From Euglena gracilis (taxonomy: Eukaryota; Euglenida; Euglenophyceae; Euglenales), in NCBI GenBank assembly GCA_039621445.1, contig CP154956.1:76174192-76238191 (forward strand): a stretch of 64,000 bases of DNA. The letters run 5' to 3'. Under the pieces are notes generated by a model. The model was given only the letters and a program-made list of their open reading frames with translations. It ran no database searches and was not told the origin of the DNA. Both the position numbers and the translations under genes were made by a program. Positions 57,501 to 64,000 of this stretch are shown piece by piece (the stretch's first letter is position 1; each line of letters begins with the position of its first letter).

Positions 57501-58105
57501 AGTCCTCGCCAACTGAGGAGGGAGAGTCCAGGGCAGTCTGTGGCGTGGGCGACACACACCGGCCACCAGCTGCTCGAGGTACGCAGCACGCTCCTCTGCT
57601 CCACCTGTAGCGCGGCCGGGGTGGGGTGGGGAGGGGACGACGCTGATGACACCGCCAACGACACCACCGGCGCCAACCCGCCGACAACAGGGGACACACA
57701 GACCCGGGTGGCAGCCCCAAACACCAGAATCTGGCATCGAAATCGTGCGGGGGGGCAGGCTGAAAGAGGCTGGGGCACATGAATAATCTTCCCAGTGAAC
57801 AATGCACCGCTGGCCAGACACAAATTAGCACCGGGAAAAAACCGATCGGAACGAAAATGATTGCAGATGCCGAATATACATGGCGTGGCATGGCCTTGGC
57901 CGGAAAGAACCTCAGACCTGGGGGATATAACTGGGAGATGGGAGGCCAGTTTGCACAAATTCAGTCGTCTTAATCGATACACACAACTTTATTACATTTC
58001 ATATTCATCTACGTGTTTGTGTGTGTGTGTGTGGCGCGTGCTTGCATGTGCATGTGTGCATGCATGTGTGTGTGTGTGTGTGTGTGTGTGTGGCGCGTGC
58101 TTGCA

Positions 58106-58138
<33 letters not shown>

Positions 58139-58144
58139 GGGTGT

Positions 58145-58199
<55 letters not shown>

Positions 58200-58311
58200 T
58201 AGGTGTGTGTCCATCACATGGCGCTGACACACAGGCCGGGATGGCATCCTTGATGACGTGCAGAGCCCGCAGCCTGCGAGGCAGCGGCAGGCTGAGGTCC
58301 AGCAAGTCCAT
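51554..58311 (-). CDS. DOHH: deoxyhypusine hydroxylase (complete, ten exons)
   Basis: Hydroxylates deoxyhypusine on eIF5A, the last step of hypusine synthesis, in the cytosol. Exons: 58233-58311 (ATG), 57560-57604, 57002-57064, 56471-56544, 55435-55565, 54569-54649, 53708-53798, 53138-53245, 52166-52252 and 51554-51685 (TGA). All nine introns are GT-AG, every phase closes, and the product is 296 residues against 302 in human. It is a HEAT-repeat protein with four His-Glu iron ligand pairs; all are present: KHEIAF (53/54), TRHE (86/87, across an exon junction), [12 protein letters not shown] (204/205) and [14 protein letters not shown] (237/238). Their spacing, 33-118-33, equals that of the human enzyme. 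[19 protein letters not shown] and [14 protein letters not shown] are also typical. A CCGCAG ends 2 nt before the ATG. The N-terminus is a few residues shorter than in human. Confidence 0.95.
53325..53521 (+). repeat. 14-bp minisatellite
   Basis: About 13 tandem units of AAAAACCGCACTCC with substitutions, in the intron between exons 7 and 8 of deoxyhypusine hydroxylase. It keeps frames open in several phases, all artefactual. Confidence 0.93.
55838..55975 (+). repeat. dispersed repeat, GGCAC-TTCGG family, copy 3
   Basis: Contains CACCCACTATGGCAC, CCTCGGCACCGAAAG and TTGGTGCCCCTGGAA in the same order as the other two copies, within a deoxyhypusine hydroxylase intron. Confidence 0.6.
58015..58206 (+). 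repeat. (GT)n-rich microsatellite
   Basis: Interrupted GT array with GGCGCGTGCTTGCATGTG inserts, ending 27 bp from exon 1 of deoxyhypusine hydroxylase, just inside its first intron. Confidence 0.95.
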
Positions 58312-58313
58312 CG

Positions 58314-58315
58314 CT
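58314..58315 (-). promoter_or_regulatory. candidate spliced-leader acceptor AG
   Basis: A pyrimidine-rich run ending CCCCCGCAG is followed by two bases and the ATG of deoxyhypusine hydroxylase. Because the protein is full length from this ATG, the AG is better explained by trans-splicing or a UTR intron than by a missing coding exon. Confidence 0.45.
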
Positions 58316-59134
58316 GCGGGGGTGGCAGAGGGAAACACACTGTACGGCACAGCCAGGGCTGAGATAACAAACGGGGGAGACCCCCTGATTGAAACCCAAG
58401 AAAAAGCACAGGGCTTCTGCACCCCTGGGCTTGGTCCATCACACCCTTCGCGATGCTACACACAATGCAGGCAAAGAGAGGCAGCACATGTGGACACAGA
58501 GTGCTCTGTCTGTACTCCACTCTCCCTCCTCGGTTGATGAGGGCTTCCCATGGCTGTGGGCAAAGAGTTTGTTGTCTATAACCATCTCTGCCCTTCAGGG
58601 CATTGGGCAGGGGGGGGGTGTTGGGGTGGTAGAGGTTGGGCGGTCGAGCAAGGGTTCAGGAGTGGGTGGGTTTGTGGCTCTCGGGGGTGAACCCATGCCT
58701 CTTGAGATGTTGCCTTCTCTGCTGCAACTTGCACAGGGTTCGATGTCAGGGCAGGTGGACCATACCATATATACACTTTCTACTTTCAAAAAAAACCAGT
58801 CAATCACTTTACAAAAACCAGTCACACAATTCCTTCCTCCCCACTTGAGGGGGGCCAATCACTCTGGCCGCTGAGGCTGGGCCAGAATGGCTCAAAACCA
58901 ATCGTTTTTTTTTGGTGGAAAACACCCAAAATTTTCCGGCGCCTTCGGTGCTGGGTTTGGCCAGTTTCGGTCGATCCTGGCCGACCAAGGGAAGGGGTGG
59001 AGTCTGGAGCTGAAACTGGCAAATTACCTTTCTGGGGGGGGGGTGGACTCTGGACCTGCAACGTCTTGGACGATTCCCCGCAAAGGCGTGGCGAGCAAGC
59101 GGAACAAACATCTGTGACACGAAGCCCAAAAGCG

Positions 59135-59293
59135 TCACATCCTGGCGCCGGCAAGGAATGTCAAGGCGAGGGACAGCAGCCCGACCCAAAAGGACAGTGG
59201 GCAGGCCAGGGCGAGGGTGGTGGGGCCCGGGGGGCTGGAGGGCAGCTCGGGGGCCCCGGCCTCCTCGGTGGCGTGGAGGTCAAGCGAGGGAAT
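59135..59293 (-). CDS. possible terminal exon with C-terminal membrane segment
   Basis: A 52-codon frame ends ALTFLAGARM and TGA. Its second half (from LALACPLSFWVGLLSLALTF) is a single strong hydrophobic helix followed by a short basic tail, as in tail-anchored proteins. There is no usable AG acceptor in frame, but CTGCCCCG just before it would serve as a nonconventional 3' end. The upstream exons were not found. It lies about 820 bp upstream of deoxyhypusine hydroxylase on the same strand. This is a tentative call. Confidence 0.25.
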   Translation of the reverse strand: MPSLDLHATEEAGAPELPSSPPGPTTLALACPLSFWVGLLSLALTFLAGARM

Positions 59294-59511
59294 CGGGGCA
59301 GGAGTGGCTTACGGACTGGAGAGGGTTTGAAATGGTGTCTGTGAAGCACCAGAATAGATGTCAATGTAAAAAAAACGCAGAACACGAAAAAAAATGTTGT
59401 TTTATGACCGGGAAACAAAAAAAAAACAACTGTTGGAGGCTGGACAAAATTCCTTTGGAAATGGCCATTTCGAGCTAGACACTGCACCATACACCACATT
59501 CTTTTCTCCAA

Positions 59512-59870
59512 AAAAAATATAACACCCCCAAATATGGATCTCAATTTGGGGTTCCATATTTGGGTGGAATTTAAAACACCTCAGGGGGGTTCTATGTTTG
59601 GGAGGTTCTACGTTTGTTTGGAAATTTCATTCAGCCAAAAATTGCCGTTGATCACATTGTTTCACCACAAATGGCATGGCCCATTATGTTCAATGGCTCA
59701 GGTGTGGAATCTGAGAAAAATACCTTTTCAAAAAACAAGTGATGGAAAGCCCCTATGACTCCAAGAAATTGGCATTTGTGGAGCTTGTTTCACACGTCCC
59801 CTTTCGAAAAGGAGGTTTCGACAGCCAAATCAAAGACCCAGGAAGGGCTCTATATTTGGGGGGCTATTTT
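59512..59870 (+). repeat. diverged TATTTGGG-type repeat
   Basis: Contains CCCCCAAATATGG then CCATATTTGGG (an inverted pair at 59525-59565), GTTCTATGTTTGGGAGG, and near 59850 a CTATATTTGGGGGG box. It looks like a further, decayed family of the G-tract repeats. Confidence 0.5.
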
Positions 59871-60416
59871 CAAAAACAAATGCAAACCCAAAAACCCAAA
59901 AACAAAAAGCCCAAACTTCCATTATTGAAATTTTGGCTTCCAGGGCACACTTGAAATTCATTTTGCAACCTTCGCTATGTTACATCTTCGCCAGAAAAGT
60001 GGAAAATATGATTTTGGAATCATTAATGGTTTTCCACAAATAAATCACTTGACATGACATAATCTTTCAGCCAAAAATTCAAAAATTGCAAGCAAAGAAA
60101 GACACCCCAAACTTTGCAGCTAATTTGATTTTTTTTGCAAATAATACCAAAAATGCATAAAAATGCAAACTTGCCACTTTCATCCCCTGAAAGGAAATTC
60201 CCTCTCTTTTGCTGTGAAATAGTGCATAAAATTTGTGATCAAAATTAGCCCAGCGAGCCTCCTCATCCACCTTACCTCATTGACACATTTGCAATCTCAT
60301 TGTGGGACAGAGCTGAGGAGGAGCCTGCTAAAAGATTGCCAAAAAACTTTGCTTCTTAGACGGCCGGGAATGCACTTTTCTTGTTGAGTCACAAAACTTA
60401 GGCAGTTTTTAATGAA
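59871..60416. other. no gene recognised
   Basis: AT-rich, with no supported exon. A minus-strand GAG/GTAAGG donor-like site occurs near 60275, but no exon could be built on it. Confidence 0.5.
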
Positions 60417-62798
60417 AATGCGCATCCGCGCATTTTGGACGCGGAGTGCGCAGGTGCGCATTCCGGACCTGTCGCGTGCGCTTTGAAACCCACATGCAAA
60501 TAGCGTAACGGGAGCGCTCTAATATTTTGACGCGTGCCGAATGCCTGTTTTCTTTTTTCACAGTGTGCTTTGTATCGCATTTGGCTGCGAAGAAGATTGT
60601 GAGATGACTGCCCCCTGACGTCAGCTACACCCCCACACCCCGCCGAGGCAGCAGTATTGCGGGATGTTGGAGATCCGAATTGGGGTGGTCTGGATGGAAA
60701 CGGGTGGTGCTGTGTGGGGTCGGGATCACCATGCTGGGGTGGGTCACCTGTTACCAGTTGGAAGGTTCTAATTGGTCCACTGTGTGCGAGAGCGGGAGGG
60801 GATGCAACCTGGGTGGACGTGTGGGTGTTTGACCGTGTGACAGATCCGGGTGGTCTGAATGCGCAGACGCGCATTTAGACTGAAGAGTTGAAGAATGCGC
60901 ACCTGCGCATTGGGGACGTCCGGATGGATTTTGCCTCCCCCCCCATTCTGGGCTGGTACACGGGTACCGGTGTGTTGGTGGTGGCGGTGGCGGTGGTTGC
61001 CAACCCCGCGAGGCGCGAAGGATTGGTTTCCACTCAGGCTCGTGATCTGCAGGCCCAGTGTTGGTACGGGGTGTGCTACACGCTTATCTGGCGGTTGTGT
61101 CCCGACTGTCTTTCCCTGTTGAGTGTGATTTTGAACTGTGACTGTGTCACCCCTGATGAACGGAGCGGCCACACACGACATTGGATCCACTGTTGCCACA
61201 CGCCAACACCTGGCTTGACGTGTCATAGCTGAGTGTGAACGTTGTTTTCTGTAGCTGGCCATCACACCCACAGGCTCCGGTCATTCGATCACAACTGAGA
61301 CGACCTCAGACCGGTGTCAGATCATTACACATTGTACTGTAGAATGCGCATGTGCGCATTGTGCAGTACAATGTACATTACGTCTCTCTCAGTCATATGT
61401 TACCTCCAGATCGTACGATGAATGCGCACATGCGCATTGTTGAGACGTTATGTGGTAGTGTCCTTTGACCGGTTTGTACCCCTTCTTACGGATGTTTGTT
61501 TGTCCTTGGCTGCTGTCTCGGCGGATCCCGTCAGTCAGAGGTCCCTACACCCACCTCAACCTCCCCATGCCCCGCCAACCCCAGACACTGTACCGGGCCC
61601 GGCACGCGCACACCCCCGCCGCCCGCGCCTGCGCCACCGCGGGCAAGATCATCGGCCGGCTGGTGCGGGACACCTTCGTCGCCACGTACGCCGACTTCGT
61701 CACGGCCGTGGTGGACCCGCCCCACCCCCTGTACGAGCTGGTGGTCCTGGTGGCCCACACCCGGGTCCCGTTCCGCCGCTCCCCGGACAGTGACCACCTC
61801 CTGACCGAGCTGACCCGCCGCCCCCGACGCCAGCGCACGGAGATGCTGCTGCGGGACGCCTGGGCCTCGTACCGGGCCCACCGCCAGCACGCCTGCCCGC
61901 GCGCCCCGCAGCCCCGCGTCGTCGCCGAGGACGTCCCCCTGCCCGCCACCCGCGCCCTGGGCCGCTTCCTCCGCCCCAGCAGGGTCCACCCCGCCGCCCT
62001 GCTGCACTCCGCCGCCGACCGCGCCCGGCTGGCCCTGGCGCGGCAGGCCGAGCTGCGGCACGACCTGGCCGGGAACCCCGCGGTGCTGTGGTTCGACAAC
62101 TACTACAAGCGGCGGTACCGCAACACCCCGCGCCAGATGGAGGCCCACCTGAACGTGGTGGTGGTGGCGGTGCTGCCGCTCGTGGACCCCGTGCCCCCGT
62201 TCCCCGGCCACTACTCCCTGGAGCAGCTGTGGCAGCGGCACCTGCTGGTCGGTACCGAGCTGGCGGAGTATGGCGGCGGACGGCTGCGGGAGCGCATCCG
62301 GGCGGTGGCCGACTGGGACCTGCCGGCGACGGACTTCCGGGTGCCCCTGGACGTGAGCCGGCCCCGGGTGGAGGCCCTGCCGTGGCGTCCGTTCCTGATG
62401 GGCGACCACGCGGTGTCGTCCCAGATCGGCCTGCTGGAGGTGCTGCGCTACCTGCGGGGCTCGGTCGCCGACCACCTCGCCACCCCGGTGCCGGTCCTCG
62501 TGGACGAGAACATCTGGTACCGGGTGGCGAAGCTGCTGTACGGCCGGGAGCTGCAGCGGTGGGACGTGTCGGCCGCCCTGACCCCCCTCCCCATGCTGTA
62601 CGCGGTGTGGCACCCCTACAAACAGGTGGTGCACACCGTGTACCGGCGGTTCCTGCCCCTCTTCCTCTACGTGCAGAGCGGCACCCTGGCCCGAAGCGGT
62701 ACCGGCAGCTTCCACCGGCCCAACCTGCAGACCCTGGAGCGGTGGCTGCGGGCCCTCCTGCTGGTGCCACGGGACACCCGATTGCGCATCTGCGCATT
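60417..62798. repeat. seven dispersed 18-bp palindromes, AATGCGCA-NN-TGCGCATT
   Basis: Copies at 60417-60434, 60445-60462, 60858-60875, 60894-60911, 61343-61360, 61421-61438 and 62781-62798. The arms are nearly invariant while the two central bases differ (TC, GG, GA, CC, TG, CA, TC). Six lie upstream of the large plus-strand ORF and one within it. The copy at 61343 is the centre of a 46-bp near-perfect palindrome. Confidence 0.9.
61329..61374. repeat. 46-bp palindrome around one 18-bp motif
   Basis: ACATTGTACTG on the left pairs with CAGTACAATGT on the right, extending the core palindrome with two mismatched positions. Confidence 0.85.
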
Positions 62799-64000
62799 CT
62801 GGGACCGTCTGGTGCGTCGCATGACCGTGGTGGAGCGCGAGGCGGCGCAGCGGGCGACGACCGTGGCGGAGCGACGGGCCCAGCTGGAGGCAGCCGAGGC
62901 CCACGTCCGGCAGCAGCTGGTGCGGGTGTGTGCCGGGCAGGCCCCCTGGTCCCGGGCCGAGCGTGCGATCGCCGGTGCGGAGGAGGCGGAGGCGGCGCTC
63001 CAGCGGGCCGAGTCTGCACTGCGGGACGCCAACCAGGTCGTGCGGATCCTGCGGGCGGACAGCACCATCCTGACGGCGCTGGCGGAACTCATGGGGGAGT
63101 GGGCTCCGGCGTGTCTGGTCCTGGGGGAGATGGTGCGCACCTGCCACTGGGAGCTGCGACACTCTGGCACCGGCGGACACGCGCTCGAGGTGCTGCACGC
63201 CAGCCTGGCCCTGCTGCTGCGTCTGGAGGCCCCCGGCGACCGCCGCACGGAGTACATCCGGACCGTGGGTGTGGCCATGCTGTGCTGGACGCCGTGGCAC
63301 TCGGCCCTGCCCGCGGCCTGCTTCAGCGAGGACCTCTGCGAGGCGGCGCTGTCCCGGCTCGGGCGGGAGAACGAGCGGCACCCCCTGGCGGTGAGCACGG
63401 ATCAGGTGGGGGACCTGTACGCGCTGCTGGAGACTGGTCGGCCCGGCGTGAGGGCGCTGCGGGGTGGCAACGTGGGGCAGCGGTGGGTGGACACGGTGCG
63501 CGGACACGTGGAGGACCTTCTGGAACGCTGCGGTGCGGAGCAGCGGCTGCCCGTGGTGCCCGGACCGGGGATGGCGATTGAGACCGTGTCCGACGTGGTC
63601 CGCTACGTGGCCCGGCTGACGGAGCGGGAGTACTCCGTGGGCGAGCCCTGGCCCGCGGACTGGAGCCACCCCGCCAGCCTGCTGTCCGTGGACCTCACCC
63701 CGGAGGACGTGACGGCCACGATGCGGTACGCGTTCCTTGCCCTGGTCGGGGACGACCTGCCCAACGAGGACGTGCAGCGGGAGCTGGATGGCCTGTGCTC
63801 TCGGCGGAGCGAGGAGGAGCTCGGCCAATACCACTGGGTGTGGGACCGCGTGGCCGGACGCGTCCGACCGGAGGCGAAGCCCAAGGCCCAGCCAAAGGGC
63901 AAGCCGAAGGCGAAGCCCCATCCAGTCGCCGTCCCCCCGGTGCAACCAGCTGTTCCGAACTGGCGGGGCATATGGAGGAGGATTGTTTGTCGGTCAATAC
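61567..64000 (+). CDS. large GC-rich intronless ORF, candidate transposase-like protein (3' end beyond window)
   Basis: An uninterrupted plus-strand frame from ATG 61567 (alternative ATG 61492, after a TAG near 61454) runs off the window, at least 811 codons. This frame, not the antisense one, looks protein-like: MPRQPQTLYRARHAHTPAA, then VLWFDNYYKRRYRNTPRQ (about 180-200), PVPVLVDENIWYRVAKLLYG (about 310-330), MLYAVWHPYKQVV (about 345-358), a coiled-coil-like segment rich in Ala, Glu and Arg (about 415-490) and a basic tail of KPKAQPKGKPKAKP. The order WFDN, then VDEN, then WHPYK recalls RNase H-fold transposases of the DUF6589/KDZ type (DN, then D, then WH), but this is inference from short motifs. 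It has no introns, is about 70% GC and lies opposite to the host genes. A host gene cannot be excluded. Confidence 0.75.
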   Translation, partial: MPRQPQTLYRARHAHTPAARACATAGKIIGRLVRDTFVATYADFVTAVVDPPHPLYELVVLVAHTRVPFRRSPDSDHLLTELTRRPRRQRTEMLLRDAWASYRAHRQHACPRAPQPRVVAEDVPLPATRALGRFLRPSRVHPAALLHSAADRARLALARQAELRHDLAGNPAVLWFDNYYKRRYRNTPRQMEAHLNVVVVAVLPLVDPVPPFPGHYSLEQLWQRHLLVGTELAEYGGGRLRERIRAVADWDLPATDFRVPLDVSRPRVEALPWRPFLMGDHAVSSQIGLLEVLRYLRGSVADHLATPVPVLVDENIWYRVAKLLYGRELQRWDVSAALTPLPMLYAVWHPYKQVVHTVYRRFLPLFLYVQSGTLARSGTGSFHRPNLQTLERWLRALLLVPRDTRLRICAFWDRLVRRMTVVEREAAQRATTVAERRAQLEAAEAHVRQQLVRVCAGQAPWSRAERAIAGAEEAEAALQRAESALRDANQVVRILRADSTILTALAELMGEWAPACLVLGEMVRTCHWELRHSGTGGHALEVLHASLALLLRLEAPGDRRTEYIRTVGVAMLCWTPWHSALPAACFSEDLCEAALSRLGRENERHPLAVSTDQVGDLYALLETGRPGVRALRGGNVGQRWVDTVRGHVEDLLERCGAEQRLPVVPGPGMAIETVSDVVRYVARLTEREYSVGEPWPADWSHPASLLSVDLTPEDVTATMRYAFLALVGDDLPNEDVQRELDGLCSRRSEEELGQYHWVWDRVAGRVRPEAKPKAQPKGKPKAKPHPVAVPPVQPAVPNWRGIWRRIVCRSI

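Noticed and set aside
60417-61438. Palindromes as NRF-1 type sites
   Set aside because: The NRF-1 consensus is TGCGCATGCGCA; here two extra central bases separate the TGCGCA arms and NRF-1 is an animal factor.
62088-63581. Plus-strand frame of 497 codons
   Set aside because: Out-of-frame companion of the ORF at 61567-64000; it is Gly/Ala/Arg/Pro-rich low-complexity sequence produced by GC bias.
61531-63945. Minus-strand open frame of 804 codons
   Set aside because: It is the antisense shadow of the GC-rich plus-strand ORF. Its translation is dominated by Arg, Gly, His, Pro and Gln without motifs, whereas the plus frame is protein-like.

Overview
This window is nuclear DNA from an intron-rich eukaryote, most likely a euglenid (Euglenozoa). 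Three things point there. (1) Eight recognisable or plausible protein genes all lie on the minus strand, head to tail, from about 59.3 kb down to about 11.4 kb, several with only 250-350 bp between stop and next start, as in the directional gene clusters of Euglenozoa. (2) Most introns are GT-AG, but two junctions that GT-AG cannot explain fit the published pattern of euglenid nonconventional introns: CAG at intron positions +4 to +6 and CTG at -8 to -6. (3) In three genes the ATG lies 2-10 nt after an AG that looks like a splice acceptor, as expected for spliced-leader trans-splicing. Species cannot be read from the sequence.

Layout. 1-2433: a 2.4-kb element with about 350-bp terminal inverted repeats around a G-rich minisatellite. 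2.6-4.7 kb: a G-tract repeat, a two-zinc-knuckle Gag-like ORF and a GCGCATA minisatellite. 4.7-9.6 kb: AT-rich, no gene recognised. 9.6-11.1 kb: a decayed reverse transcriptase (+). 11.4-13.1 kb: cyclin-box exons (-). 13.6-15.2 kb: an internally deleted retroelement (-). 15.8-25.2 kb: an NCA2-like mitochondrial protein (-). 25.5-27.6 kb: an uncharacterised gene (-). 30.0-34.3 kb: a small protein resembling the BIVM / C39-like fold family (-). 34.6-41.0 kb: an uncharacterised gene (-). 41.3-48.8 kb: an uncharacterised, possibly TPR-like gene (-). 51.55-58.3 kb: a complete ten-exon deoxyhypusine hydroxylase gene (-). 59.1-59.3 kb: a terminal exon with a C-terminal membrane segment (-). 60.4-64.0 kb: a long, very GC-rich, intronless ORF on the plus strand, open at the window edge, preceded by a series of 18-bp palindromes, probably an undescribed mobile element.

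The introns hold short repeats in several families: G-tract-bounded repeats containing motifs such as TATTATTTGGGG or TCTTATATTTGGGG, a Tc1/mariner-type MITE with TA duplication, a foldback element with an 8-bp duplication, a CAGGG-ended element built of AAAATGCGC units, and long CA, GT and CATA microsatellites. Exons are GC-rich islands in these repeat-rich introns.

The host genes are housekeeping in type (hypusine synthesis, mitochondrial function, cell cycle) and show no shared pathway; what unites them is shared orientation. Exon coordinates were worked out by hand from reading frame, phase, splice signals and family alignment. They are firm for deoxyhypusine hydroxylase, good for most of NCA2 and provisional elsewhere.
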